Shown piece by piece: positions 1 to 8,080 of a DNA stretch of 64,000 nucleotides. The notes beneath the pieces are model-generated. The model was not told where the DNA came from. It saw only the letters and a list, made by a program, of their open reading frames with translations, and searched no databases. This stretch comes from Paenibacillus sp. BK033 (GTDB lineage: Bacteria; Bacillota; Bacilli; Paenibacillales; Paenibacillaceae): the NCBI RefSeq assembly GCF_004345425.1, contig NZ_SLVP01000001.1, positions 248,001 to 312,000 on the forward strand, in the 5' to 3' direction. Within the stretch, counting starts at the first letter, position 1, and each line of letters begins with the position of its first letter. A program made the translations under genes and the position numbers.

Positions 1-1
1 T

Positions 2-28
2 TTCGAGCGGGAGCTGGCGGTAAAATAA
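2..28 (+). CDS. C-terminal end of an unknown gene (partial)
   Basis: One frame reads FERELAVK and then TAA, five bases before a clear intrinsic terminator. This fits the last codons of a gene that begins left of the window. Too little is present to name the product; the call rests only on an open frame ending just before a terminator. Confidence 0.3.
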   Translation, partial: FERELAVK

Positions 29-32
29 AGAG

Positions 33-60
33 CAGGCCGAGCAGTCGGCCTGTTTTTTTT
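33..60 (+). terminator. Intrinsic terminator
   Basis: An 8-bp GC-rich stem (CAGGCCGA with TCGGCCTG, loop GCAG) is followed directly by eight T. It would end the gene whose last codons lie at positions 2-28. Confidence 0.85.
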
Positions 61-151
61 GCGCTTGGACCGAAACCAATCGATCTGTCCAGTCGTCTAA
101 TGGATATGCTCAATCTGGCATACACTATATGGAACGGAAGGTTGGGTGCAT

Positions 152-1153
152 ATGAATTCTCGTCTGAAACAATCCTTATATAGATTAATGACCGTCTGCA
201 TCGTGATCGGATTGATGGGATGCAGCAAAGCGGAACAAAATGACAATGCCGTCCGGACTGACCGGGATGTCAAGCAGCCTGCAGCCACGGAAGCCGTTGA
301 GAAAACCTCTGAGCAGGATGCTCTCATACATAAATTCAAGACGGTGGTCAGCACGGCGAAGGAAGCTTCCGATATCGTCTCCTTCCTGAACGAGAACCTG
401 AACAAAGCAGGGCAGAATAATGCCGACCAGATGGTTAGGCAGCTGAACGCCTTTTACGCGAAGGATCTGCAGTCTTCCCAGGAAGCTTTTTTCGGAGATA
501 ATGTTCAAAATGTATTGACGGAAATGGACTGGCCGATTACCTCGGCAAACGCGGGGTCCATTCCCGACGAAGCGGTCAGGCAGTTAGTGGTGACTAAGCT
601 GTCCGGCGGTTATAAGCTGGTATGGGTGGAAGGCACCATCTACCCGATCGTTGACTACAGCAACCAGCAGAAATACAGCATGTACTTATCGAATCCGTTA
701 AACAGCTACATCGCCTTGAAAGCGGCGGAATCGAACGATCCGGCTGCCATGGACGCCGGGCTTGTAATTACGTGGAACGAATTGGCCAGCAGGGCGGTAA
801 TGGCCGAGACCTTCCTGAAGCAATATGCGGATTCCCCGGAATATACGGAGGTGGAAAGTATCTATTTGGATACTTATTTGAAAATGTATATGTACGGGCT
901 TTCGAATACGCCAATCTTTGATTCAAGCAATCTGAAGCTGATGCCGGAAGTGAAAGCCAGCTACAAGAAGGTGTCGTCGGAAAATCCGGGTACCGTTACG
1001 GGAATTATGGCGAGCCGTTTTTTGGAGATATTGGCAAAGTCGGATGACATGGCTATGATGCGCGGACCCGGCGGGACGCAGCTGTTGCCCGAGGTAAAGG
1101 AATTCCAGAAAAACTACCGCCAGACGGCTCTAAAGCTGCTGAAGGAAGCCTGA
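152..1153 (+). CDS. Putative lipoprotein of unknown function
   Basis: A 333-residue protein beginning MNSRLKQSLYRL, with a hydrophobic stretch ending in the lipobox LMGC. This predicts signal peptidase II cleavage and lipid anchoring on the outer face of the membrane. After the cysteine comes a charged linker rich in E, K, Q and T, then a soluble mostly helical domain that I do not recognise. ATG at 152 is chosen because GGAAGG at 136-141 lies ten bases upstream; an in-frame GTG at 146 would sit too close to that site. The gene has no operon partner: a separate promoter precedes the next gene. Function unknown. Confidence 0.75.
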   Translation: MNSRLKQSLYRLMTVCIVIGLMGCSKAEQNDNAVRTDRDVKQPAATEAVEKTSEQDALIHKFKTVVSTAKEASDIVSFLNENLNKAGQNNADQMVRQLNAFYAKDLQSSQEAFFGDNVQNVLTEMDWPITSANAGSIPDEAVRQLVVTKLSGGYKLVWVEGTIYPIVDYSNQQKYSMYLSNPLNSYIALKAAESNDPAAMDAGLVITWNELASRAVMAETFLKQYADSPEYTEVESIYLDTYLKMYMYGLSNTPIFDSSNLKLMPEVKASYKKVSSENPGTVTGIMASRFLEILAKSDDMAMMRGPGGTQLLPEVKEFQKNYRQTALKLLKEA

Positions 1154-1181
1154 AGCGCATCCAAAAAACGACAAAATTATT

Positions 1182-1210
1182 TTGCGTTCCGCATCTATTT
1201 CAAGTATGAT
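1182..1210 (+). promoter_or_regulatory. Sigma-A type promoter for the aldolase-like gene
   Basis: TTGCGT (1182-1187) and TATGAT (1205-1210) are separated by exactly 17 bases and end 35 bases before the ATG at 1246. Prediction by eye from hexamer match and spacing. Confidence 0.55.
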
Positions 1211-1245
1211 TGGATGTAACATAATTGAACCAGAAGGAGTAGGAC

Positions 1246-2208
1246 ATGAATTCGAAAACTAGCCATTGTAAAATTGTCGATTGCACGATCCGCGACGGCG
1301 GACTAGTGAACAACTGGGATTTCAGCGTTGAATTCGTTCAACATCTCTATAATACATTGAACGAAGCCGGCGTAGACTATATGGAAATCGGCTATAAAAA
1401 CTCGCCTAAGCTGCTGAAAGGCGCCGATACGGCCGGTCCTTGGCGCTTCCTGGATGACAACTTCCTGAAGCAAGTCATCCCTAACAAAGGCAATACCAAG
1501 CTGTCTGCTCTTGTCGATATCGGTCGCGTAGACGAGAATGACATTTTGCCGCGCAGCGAAAGTCTGCTTGACCTCATCCGCGTAGCCTGCTACATCCAGG
1601 ATGTTGACAAGGCTTTGCAATTGGTTCAGCTGTTCCATGAACGCGGATACGAAACAACGCTTAACATCATGGCACTTTCCAACGTGATGGAGAACCAGCT
1701 GATTGATGCATTTGAACTGATTAAGGAAAGCGTAGTGGACGTTGTCTACATCGTTGACTCGTACGGCAGCCTGAAGCCTAACGACTACAGCTACCTGATT
1801 GAGAAATTCCAGCATCATCTGCCTAACAAACGCCTTGGTATCCATACGCATAACAACATGCAGCTGGCATTCGCGAACACGCTGCTCGCTGCGGAAAAAG
1901 GCGTTGAGCTGCTGGACGCATCCGTATACGGCATGGGCCGCGCTGCGGGCAACTGCAACACGGAGCTGCTTGTCGCTAACCTGCAAAACGCGAAATACAA
2001 TGTACGTCCGGTTCTCGACATGATCGAGAAATACATGATTCCTCTCCGCGAGAAGGAAGAGTGGGGCTACATTATTCCTTACATGATCACGGGTATGCTG
2101 GACGAGCATCCACGCTCGGCTATGGCCCTTCGTGATTCGGAAGACAAAGATAAATGCGTGGACTTCTATGATCGTCTGACGACTCCGGAAGTTGCTCATA
2201 GCAAATAG
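1246..2208 (+). CDS. Aldolase catalytic domain protein (DRE-TIM metallolyase family)
   Basis: A 320-residue TIM-barrel enzyme of the HMGL-like/DRE-TIM family (HMG-CoA lyase, isopropylmalate synthase, 4-hydroxy-2-oxovalerate aldolase). The family signature is near the N-terminus as DCTIRDGG, with the catalytic Arg-Asp pair, and a metal-binding HTHNN motif lies near residue 198. GMGRAAGNCNTE is the glycine-rich loop usual near the C-terminal side of the barrel. The protein lacks the C-terminal regulatory or communication domain of the large synthases, so it resembles the stand-alone aldolases. Substrate cannot be read from sequence. AGAAGGAG lies just upstream of the ATG. It is monocistronic: own promoter before it, terminator after it. 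Confidence 0.85.
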   Translation: MNSKTSHCKIVDCTIRDGGLVNNWDFSVEFVQHLYNTLNEAGVDYMEIGYKNSPKLLKGADTAGPWRFLDDNFLKQVIPNKGNTKLSALVDIGRVDENDILPRSESLLDLIRVACYIQDVDKALQLVQLFHERGYETTLNIMALSNVMENQLIDAFELIKESVVDVVYIVDSYGSLKPNDYSYLIEKFQHHLPNKRLGIHTHNNMQLAFANTLLAAEKGVELLDASVYGMGRAAGNCNTELLVANLQNAKYNVRPVLDMIEKYMIPLREKEEWGYIIPYMITGMLDEHPRSAMALRDSEDKDKCVDFYDRLTTPEVAHSK

Positions 2209-2215
2209 TTTGTGG

Positions 2216-2242
2216 GGCTGCCTTGGTTTAAGGCAGCCTTTT
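2216..2242 (+). terminator. Intrinsic terminator after the aldolase-like gene
   Basis: A 9-bp stem GGCTGCCTT/AAGGCAGCC with a five-base loop is followed by TTTT, eight bases after the stop codon. The stem core recurs at 2466-2487 inside a longer hairpin. Confidence 0.8.
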
Positions 2243-2300
2243 AATTTGCGGGAGAAGTCTATGCTCAGGTGGGATAATGCTGCGTGTTGCTCAGGACGGG

Positions 2301-2408
2301 ATTGTATCTCCTTCCAGCTGCTGTTGTTCCTCTGAATATTGAATTTACTCATCTAATGAGTATTCAGAGGAACAAAGGCAGGCGCTCCGCTCTTCCAGGA
2401 GATACAAT
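2301..2408 (+). repeat. Structured repeat element, copy A (three-helix, covarying)
   Basis: Helix P1 is 2301-2312 paired with 2397-2408 (12 bp, perfect). P2 is 2325-2338 with 2361-2374 (14 bp). P3 is 2347-2352 with 2356-2361 (6 bp, sharing one base with P2). The strands between P1 and P2 are TCCAGCTGCTGT on the 5' side and a 22-base 3' strand starting AAGGC. Copies B (42269-42380) and C (42611-42715, minus strand) have the same layout and nearly the same internal loops, but different helix sequences that still pair. It lies in the gap between two convergent genes. I cannot assign a family. Confidence 0.8.
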
Positions 2409-2455
2409 ACCCTCACTTCGCTCACTCCGCGTGCTTCCCAACATGCGCACTCTTC

Positions 2456-2496
2456 CCACAAAGGGGCTGCCTTAAAAATAGGCAGCCCCTTTGTGG
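2456..2496. repeat. 17-bp perfect hairpin
   Basis: Positions 2456-2472 pair perfectly with 2480-2496 around a seven-base loop. Neither side is followed by a T-run, so it is not a standard terminator. Its core GGCTGCCTT is the same as the stem of the terminator at 2216-2242, suggesting duplication of that hairpin around repeat element A. Confidence 0.75.
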
Positions 2497-2625
2497 TAGG
2501 GACGTGGAGGCGCCTGGTGGATTCCAGGCGCCGCGATCGGGAAAAGCATATAGTGCGATTTGCGGAGAAGTAGATTTTTCCGCGACTGCAGGATACTCCA
2601 AAAGAAAAAGGCAATTAACGGAGCG

Positions 2626-2810
2626 CTAACGAAACGTAGTATCGTTATTTGAGGAAAATGGGCGGTTTTGGAGTTCTAACGAAACGACATAGCGTTATTT
2701 GCTTGTTTTGAAGGGAATACGAGGGTGAAACGGATGAATAGCGATATCTGGTTTCGTTAGAACTTCAGGAGTGTGTATTTTGAGTAAATAAGGTTACCAG
2801 GTTTCGTTAG
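2626..2810. repeat. 185-bp FFRR dyad element, copy 1
   Basis: Four copies of a 26-base unit lie at 2626-2651 and 2676-2701 (forward) and at 2735-2760 and 2785-2810 (reverse). Each begins CTAACGAAAC in its own orientation and ends near CGNTATTTG. Start-to-start distances are 50, 59 and 50 bases. A second element at 8998-9182 has exactly the same layout. The two halves can fold onto each other. Both copies lie between convergent genes. Confidence 0.85.
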
Positions 2811-3082
2811 ATGCGAAGAGTGGAGCATGAGGAGCAGCTGTAGGTGGAAGTGATGAACAGGGAGGTTTTTGGTTAGTGCCGAAGTTCGACTCTTATAGGG
2901 GGCTTGGCTTAACGGAGATTATCAAAGCCTCGGGGCGCAAAGCGCTGGAAGGCGAGTGGAGAATGGCAAGCGGCAGAGGGTAGAGGAGAAGGGCAGTGAG
3001 GACGGGGAAGCACAACTAGTCAGGTACGAGAGGGTACACGAAGAAAGGCAACCTTGAGATGTATAGAAAGGCGTGGAAAGAC
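2811..3082. other. Intergenic stretch with no recognised feature
   Basis: A purine-rich segment between the 185-bp element and the next terminator. I see no coding frame with a ribosome site, no RNA gene and no repeat shared with the rest of the window. Confidence 0.5.
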
Positions 3083-3121
3083 AAAAAAGAAAGGAGCTGC
3101 CGGCCATGGCAGCTCCTTTCT
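3083..3121 (-). terminator. Intrinsic terminator of the GNAT gene
   Basis: Read on the minus strand, AGAAAGGAGCTGCC pairs with GGCAGCTCCTTTCT and is followed by a T-run, 15 bases past the stop codon of the acetyltransferase gene. Confidence 0.85.
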
Positions 3122-3135
3122 GGTGGGACGGGACC

Positions 3136-3564
3136 TTAAAGCGTCTTCTTCATGGTTACGTGGGGAATGCCTTCTTCCAGGAATACGTCGGAGACGGTAT
3201 GGTAGCCGAGCTTGGCGTAGAAGGCTTCGGCATGCGTCTGGCCGTTAAGCTTTGCTTCCTTGAGGCCGTCTTCGCGGGCAACGGATTCAAGCGCTTCTAC
3301 GACAGCGCGGCCTAGTCCGTATTTGCGGTGGGAGGCAAGGACGCAAATGCGCTGCAGCTTGGCAACTCCGTCAACCACTCTTACGCGGCCGGCAGCAACC
3401 GGCTCATTATTATAAAGGACCAGGACATGCTTGGACGATTCCTCGAATTCGTCGTATTCGTTCTCGGCCGGCACGCCTTGCTCGTCCACAAAAACTTTTT
3501 TGCGGATGTCGTAAACCGACTGCAGATCCTGCTCATTGGTAACCAATCTTGAAGTAATTGTCAT
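3136..3564 (-). CDS. GNAT family N-acetyltransferase (YjcF-like)
   Basis: A 142-residue acetyltransferase of the GNAT fold, similar in layout to Bacillus YjcF. The acetyl-CoA pocket motif QRICVLASHRKYGLGRAVV carries the R/Q-x-x-G-x-G/A type loop. The N-terminal VFVDEQGVP is typical of the ElaA/YjcF branch. The acceptor substrate is unknown. The ATG at 3564 is preceded by GAAGGAG twelve bases away; an upstream in-frame TTG at 3594 has no ribosome site. It lies downstream of the gene at 3600-3902 in the same direction and probably shares its transcript. Confidence 0.85.
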   Translation of the reverse strand: MTITSRLVTNEQDLQSVYDIRKKVFVDEQGVPAENEYDEFEESSKHVLVLYNNEPVAAGRVRVVDGVAKLQRICVLASHRKYGLGRAVVEALESVAREDGLKEAKLNGQTHAEAFYAKLGYHTVSDVFLEEGIPHVTMKKTL

Positions 3565-3599
3565 GTTGTTCTCGTTCTCCTTCCCTATGTACAAGCGGC

Positions 3600-3902
3600 T
3601 TAGGTTTGGCGCAGCTCGCCGTCGCCCCGGATGGCCGCGGCCTGATGAGGCTCGTTCGGGTGCAAATAGGCAGTGCCGTTAAAGGCTCGTCCATCGGCTG
3701 CCGTTGCGTATAATTCGACCCGGATATCCTCGCTTTGCCCAAACCATGAAAGCAGCTCGGTATCTTTTACTCCGTTAACGTCCACGTACCATAGCTTTGA
3801 TCCGTAATCCGACACTAGCACAAGCTCAGCGGACTGGAACAGAAGCTCCTTCATCTGCTGCCGGTATACAATCTCAATGCCCTTAAGTTGAATAGTTTCC
3901 AT
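3600..3902 (-). CDS. Conserved hypothetical protein, 100 residues
   Basis: A small soluble protein starting METIQLKGIEIVYRQQMKELL, with no signal peptide or membrane segment and a predicted alpha-beta character. I do not recognise a domain. GGAGGG precedes the ATG at good distance. It ends only 35 bases before the start of the GNAT gene on the same strand, so the two are likely co-transcribed and may act together. Function unknown. Confidence 0.7.
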   Translation of the reverse strand: METIQLKGIEIVYRQQMKELLFQSAELVLVSDYGSKLWYVDVNGVKDTELLSWFGQSEDIRVELYATAADGRAFNGTAYLHPNEPHQAAAIRGDGELRQT

Positions 3903-4046
3903 GATTGCAGCCCTCCATGTACTGGCATAAAACGGCCGATATTCTTCGCTAGGATGCCTGCTTTTGATTGTAATGTTGATTGCCGGTTAATGCAACAATC
4001 CGCCATTTCCCATCGTCTATTTAGAAAATAAAGGGGGTTATGGAAA

Positions 4047-5336
4047 ATGATAAAAAACAAAACGAAAAGCAAGCTCATGTCCATGATCATTTCAATGCTT
4101 GTTCTCCTGCTTATTCTGAGCAGCTGTTCCTCAAACCGGAACAATAATGCCGCCGACCGAGCGGCACCGGATAGCGGAGCGAAAAGCAGCCAATCCGAGA
4201 CCTCCGCTGATGACCGGGGAAACCGGGTTGAGGATAAGCCGGTTGAACCCGAGTCTCACCGGGAGGAAGCGCGACGTCAAGGACGTACCGACGCGCCAAT
4301 CCAGGCAGGCCAGCTGACCGCGGGCGAGTGGGATGACCTTGCCGCCTGGGAAAGGTTCAATAATTTGCTCAACAGCTATGAAGGCAGTGACAGCTCCGCG
4401 CATTGGGGCTTTGAATATTTTAACCGGTTGGAAGTATCGGTGACCTCGGATGGCCGCGCCGTTACCGATGCGACGGTAAGGCTGATCGGGCAGCAGAATC
4501 GAACCGTCTGGGAAGCGAGGACAAATGCCGATGGCAAGGCCTACGTGTTCGCTGGCTTGTTCAAGGATAACGAGCAGCCTTATCAGAGAACGCGCTATTC
4601 CGTTGAAGTGACGGCCGACCAGCAGAAGAAAAAGGTATCCAATATCGAGGTGCCCGGTCAAGGAGTCTTGAAGGTAGATCTGGACGGAGAGCTGCCGGAC
4701 TCCAAACAGGTGGATGTCATGTTTGTAATGGATACAACCGGCTCCATGCAGGATGAGATGGATTATATGGAGGCGGAGCTGAAGGATGTCATCGCCCGGG
4801 TAGGCGAGAAGCATGCCAATCAGCTGGATATCCGAATGAGCACGAATTTTTACCGGGATATTCATGATGATTATGTCGTGAAGGCGAATCCCTTCACCAC
4901 GAATATCGATCAGGCGGTAAGGCTTATCGCGATGCAAAAAGCGCAGGGCGGCGGGGATTATCCGGAAGCGGTCGAGCAGGCTTTGCGCAATGCGGTCAGC
5001 GATCATAAATGGAGCGAGAACGCGCGGGCAAGGCTGATGTTTGTTGTGCTGGACGCGCCGCCTCATCACGAAGCTCAAATTATGCAGGAGATGCACAGCG
5101 TTATCGAAGACGCCGCAAAGGCAGGGATTCGCATCATTCCGGTCGCTTCAAGCGGCGTTGATGTGGATACGGAATACTTGCTGCGGTTCGCGGCCGTCGC
5201 AACCGGCGGCACCTACCTGTTTCTGACCGACGACAGCGGCATCGGCAGCGATCATCTGGAGCCTGCCGTAGGCGAGTATGAGACGAAGCTGCTTAACGAT
5301 CTGCTGGTTGAAGTCATTAACCGGTACGTTCAATAA
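4047..5336 (+). CDS. VWA-domain lipoprotein
   Basis: A 429-residue protein with a hydrophobic leader ending in the lipobox LSSC (C near residue 27), so it is predicted to be lipid-anchored outside the membrane. A low-complexity charged linker follows, then a beta-sandwich of the carboxypeptidase-regulatory or Ig-like type (RAVTDATVRLIGQ, TNADGKAYVF). The C-terminal half is a von Willebrand factor A domain with the metal-ion (MIDAS) motif DTTGS near residue 229 and the later VVLDAPPH strand. Such domains bind partner proteins through a divalent metal. The partner is unknown. The gene stands alone, with its own terminator. Confidence 0.85.
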   Translation: MIKNKTKSKLMSMIISMLVLLLILSSCSSNRNNNAADRAAPDSGAKSSQSETSADDRGNRVEDKPVEPESHREEARRQGRTDAPIQAGQLTAGEWDDLAAWERFNNLLNSYEGSDSSAHWGFEYFNRLEVSVTSDGRAVTDATVRLIGQQNRTVWEARTNADGKAYVFAGLFKDNEQPYQRTRYSVEVTADQQKKKVSNIEVPGQGVLKVDLDGELPDSKQVDVMFVMDTTGSMQDEMDYMEAELKDVIARVGEKHANQLDIRMSTNFYRDIHDDYVVKANPFTTNIDQAVRLIAMQKAQGGGDYPEAVEQALRNAVSDHKWSENARARLMFVVLDAPPHHEAQIMQEMHSVIEDAAKAGIRIIPVASSGVDVDTEYLLRFAAVATGGTYLFLTDDSGIGSDHLEPAVGEYETKLLNDLLVEVINRYVQ

Positions 5337-5366
5337 GATAAGGTGGGGGATTGCCCTGCCGGAAAA

Positions 5367-5403
5367 ACGGGAGTTGTCTGAAATGGCGGCTCTCGTTTTT
5401 TTC
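5367..5403 (+). terminator. Intrinsic terminator after the VWA lipoprotein gene
   Basis: ACGGGAG (5367-5373) pairs with CTCTCGT (5390-5396) with one G-T pair; a T-run follows. The loop is long, so strength is moderate. Confidence 0.6.
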
Positions 5404-5475
5404 GTGCATAGGATGGTTGTTGTCGCGGATTTCTTTTACAATGGGGGAAAAGAGCAGAGCCGGAGGTGCTGAGCC

Positions 5476-6189
5476 GTGACTGTAAACGTATTGCCGCTTG
5501 GTGACCGTGCGCTTGTCCTCCAGCAGGAAACGCGGGGGGCGCTAGGCTGGAAGCAAATGGCCGACCTTGCCTGGATGCTGAAGCAGCGAGCCGAAGCTTG
5601 GGTGATTGATATTGTGCCGGCATACGAGACCGTTACCGTCTTGTATGATCCTGCCACGCTGTGGCGGGAAATCGAGCAAGGGCCGGAGGCAGATATTCTG
5701 CTTCCGCACCAGCTCGCGGAACGGAAGCTGCGGGAGTTGGTGGAGAATGAAAAAACCGCTTCCGAACGGGATGGGAAAGTCCGCAGATTTGATCTTCCCG
5801 TGTACTACGGAGGCCATTACGGCCCGGATCTGGAAGAGTCGGCGGAGCGCTCGGGGCTGTCGGCGGCGGAATTCGTCGAGGAGCATTCCAGGGTGGAATA
5901 TACCGTGGCGATGATTGGGTTTATGCCCGGCTTTCCGTATATGAGCGGGCTGCCGGAGAAGCTGGAGCAGCCGCGGAAGGACGTGCCGCGTTCCGTTGTC
6001 CCGGCAGGATCCGTCGGAATCGCGGGAAGGCAGACCGGTATTTATCCGCTTGCTACGCCAGGGGGGTGGCAGATTATCGGCTATACGCCGATTTCTATGT
6101 TTGACAAGGAACGCATCGAGCCCGTGCTTCTACGGGCGGGGGACCGCGTCCGATTTATTCCCGTGTCCGGAGGTGAGGGCCGCTTATGA
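5476..6189 (+). CDS. pxpB: 5-oxoprolinase subunit PxpB
   Basis: A 237-residue KipI/PxpB family protein, one of three subunits of the ATP-dependent bacterial 5-oxoprolinase that opens 5-oxo-L-proline to L-glutamate in the cytoplasm. Family signs are the start LPLGDRALVLQ, the middle VEYTVAMIGFMPGFPYMSGL, and AGRQTGIYPLATPGGWQIIG near the C-terminus, the conserved cyclophilin-like fold region. GTG at 5476 is the start: GGAGGT lies eight bases upstream. Its last four bases overlap the start of pxpC (ATGA), which points to translational coupling. Confidence 0.93.
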   Translation: MTVNVLPLGDRALVLQQETRGALGWKQMADLAWMLKQRAEAWVIDIVPAYETVTVLYDPATLWREIEQGPEADILLPHQLAERKLRELVENEKTASERDGKVRRFDLPVYYGGHYGPDLEESAERSGLSAAEFVEEHSRVEYTVAMIGFMPGFPYMSGLPEKLEQPRKDVPRSVVPAGSVGIAGRQTGIYPLATPGGWQIIGYTPISMFDKERIEPVLLRAGDRVRFIPVSGGEGRL

Positions 6190-7274
6190 CAGACTCCAGC
6201 ATAAGAACGGAAGCCGGGATAAAGGTGTTAAGACCCGGCCTGTTGACCACGATTCAGGATTTGGGGAGAGACGGCTACCGTTCCTCGGGCATAGCTGCCG
6301 GAGGCGCGATGGACCGGTACGCGCTGCGGATTGCGAATCTTCTGGTGGGCAACGAGGAAGGGGAAGCGGGGCTTGAGGTGACGCTTGTTGGCCCTGAGCT
6401 GGAGGCCGGTATGGATCTGCTTCTTTCCGTTTGCGGCGCTTATCTGGAGCCAACGATTGATGGCGAAGAGCTGCCGATGTGGCGGCCGGTCTTTGTTCCG
6501 CGCGGCGCGGTGCTGCGCTTTGGCCGCGCTGTCAGCGGCTGCCGGGCCTACGTGGCGGCAGCGGGAGGCTTTGGCGTGCCGCGCGAGCTTGGCAGCCGCA
6601 GCACGGATGCGCGCGCCGCGCTGGGCGGGCTTGCCGGGCGGCGCCTTGCCGCCGGCGACGCCCTGCCCTGCGGCGCGGCGCAGGGCGCAGCTGCCCCGTC
6701 CCGGTGGGCAGCCGCATGGGCAACGGCGCTGGCGCGGCAGGGCGAAGCCGCCGCTTCAGCGCCGGAAGGCGCGGGCCGCCGCCTGCCGTGGGCGGCCGCG
6801 CCATGGTTTGCGCCGCCGGGCGCCTACGGCGGCGGCGACGGCGAAGACGGCATCGTGCTTCGCGCGATGCCGGGGAGCGAGCACGGGCAGTTCAGCGCAG
6901 CTGCCCGTGAAGCCCTGTACCGGGAGCGGTATACCGTCGCTCCCGCCTCGGACCGCATGGGGTGCCGACTGACCGGCACCCCGCTTGCAAGAGAGTCCCG
7001 TGCGGAGCTGCTCTCGCACGGGGTAACGCCCGGCGCCGTGCAAGTGCCGCCCGGCGGGGGGCCGATCATTCTGGCCGCCGACTGCCAGACGACCGGCGGC
7101 TATCCCAAAATCGCGCATGTCGCTACGGTCGACATGCCGCTACTCGCCCAAGCGAAACCGGGCGATACGATCCGGTTCCAGCCTGTTACCTTAGGCGAGG
7201 CGCAGCGGCTGGATCGCAAGCGCGAGCAGGACATCCGCTATCTGGCCGCCGCCATTCGCAGCCGTCAGCCTTAA
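6186..7274 (+). CDS. pxpC: 5-oxoprolinase subunit PxpC
   Basis: A 362-residue biotin-dependent-carboxyltransferase-like protein (KipA/PxpC family), partner of PxpB in 5-oxoproline hydrolysis. Family marks are GLLTTIQDLGRDGYR and GGAMDRYALRIANLLVGN at the N-terminus and DRMGCRLTG near residue 257. The stretch from about nt 6480 to 6900 is far more GC-rich than its surroundings and encodes an Ala/Gly/Arg-rich segment (about residues 130-220). That makes the protein somewhat longer than usual, but the conserved ends remain in one frame. Start overlaps the pxpB stop by four bases. Confidence 0.92.
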   Translation: MTDSSIRTEAGIKVLRPGLLTTIQDLGRDGYRSSGIAAGGAMDRYALRIANLLVGNEEGEAGLEVTLVGPELEAGMDLLLSVCGAYLEPTIDGEELPMWRPVFVPRGAVLRFGRAVSGCRAYVAAAGGFGVPRELGSRSTDARAALGGLAGRRLAAGDALPCGAAQGAAAPSRWAAAWATALARQGEAAASAPEGAGRRLPWAAAPWFAPPGAYGGGDGEDGIVLRAMPGSEHGQFSAAAREALYRERYTVAPASDRMGCRLTGTPLARESRAELLSHGVTPGAVQVPPGGGPIILAADCQTTGGYPKIAHVATVDMPLLAQAKPGDTIRFQPVTLGEAQRLDRKREQDIRYLAAAIRSRQP

Positions 7275-7291
7275 ACGAAAGGAGAACCAGC

Positions 7292-8077
7292 ATGGTAAAC
7301 AGCAATACGGACAAGCGCGCGGTTGATCTCAACTGCGATTTCGGGGAAGGCTACGGCAACTATTCCTTCGGGCAAGATGCCGAGCTTCTCCCCTATATTA
7401 CAAGCGTAAATATCGCATGCGGCTTTCATGCCGGCGATCCCCACACGATGCATGCTGCCGTGAAGCAGGCTTTGTCCGCGGGCGCCGCCATCGGCGCCCA
7501 CCCCGGTCTGCCGGACCGGCTTGGCTTTGGCCGCCGTGAGATGCAGGTAACCGCAGCCGAGGTATACGATTTTGTTTTATACCAGGCTGGCGCATTACGG
7601 GCTTTTGTCCGGGCATTAGGCGGGGAAATGGCTCACCTGAAACCGCACGGAGCCCTTTATCATATGGCTAACCGCGATAAGGCGGTTTCTGAGGCGATCG
7701 TCAAAGCGGCTTTGGCTGTTGATGACTGCCTTATGATTTACGGTCAATCCGGCAGCCTGCTGCTGGATACGGCCAAGAAATACGGTCTGCCTTCCGCAGC
7801 CGAGGTGTTTGCGGACCGAGCTTACGAGCCGGACGGCAGTCTCGCTCCTCGCGGCAAGCATGGAGCCGTCCTGGATGATGCGGACCAGGCGGCCGCCCAA
7901 GCGGTAGCGATGGCAGCGAAAGGTATCGCTTTTACCCCGGAAGGCGCACTGGTGAACGTACAGGCCGACACGATTTGCCTGCACGGCGATGGTCCTCTCG
8001 CGGCTCTTTTTGCCTCCCGTATCCGGGAGGCGCTGGTCAATGAGGGGATTACACTCCAGGCGCCGGGCAAGGCGTAA
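7292..8077 (+). CDS. pxpA: 5-oxoprolinase subunit PxpA (LamB/YcsF family)
   Basis: A 261-residue LamB/YcsF protein, the third subunit of 5-oxoprolinase. Diagnostic motifs are VDLNCDFGEGYG at residues 11-22, NIACGFHAGDP and GAHPGLPDR. The ATG at 7292 is preceded by AAAGGAGA at normal spacing; the frame stays open far upstream into pxpC, but that part is the shadow of pxpC. It follows pxpC by 17 bases and is followed three bases later by the cyclotransferase gene, so all four form one operon. Confidence 0.94.
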   Translation: MVNSNTDKRAVDLNCDFGEGYGNYSFGQDAELLPYITSVNIACGFHAGDPHTMHAAVKQALSAGAAIGAHPGLPDRLGFGRREMQVTAAEVYDFVLYQAGALRAFVRALGGEMAHLKPHGALYHMANRDKAVSEAIVKAALAVDDCLMIYGQSGSLLLDTAKKYGLPSAAEVFADRAYEPDGSLAPRGKHGAVLDDADQAAAQAVAMAAKGIAFTPEGALVNVQADTICLHGDGPLAALFASRIREALVNEGITLQAPGKA

Positions 8078-8080
8078 CTC

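Noticed and set aside
1303-2352. Long minus-strand frame opposite the aldolase-like gene
   Set aside because: The plus strand carries conserved DRE-TIM motifs, a promoter and a terminator; the minus frame shows no domain and runs into repeat element A.
2626-2810. CRISPR array
   Set aside because: Four 26-base units with short spacers looked similar at first, but two are inverted, spacers recur in length and not in a regular array, and no cas gene is present.
6962-7291. N-terminal extension of pxpA into pxpC
   Set aside because: The conserved PxpA start VDLNCDFGEGYG follows ATG 7292, which has its own ribosome site; the extension overlaps the conserved end of PxpC.
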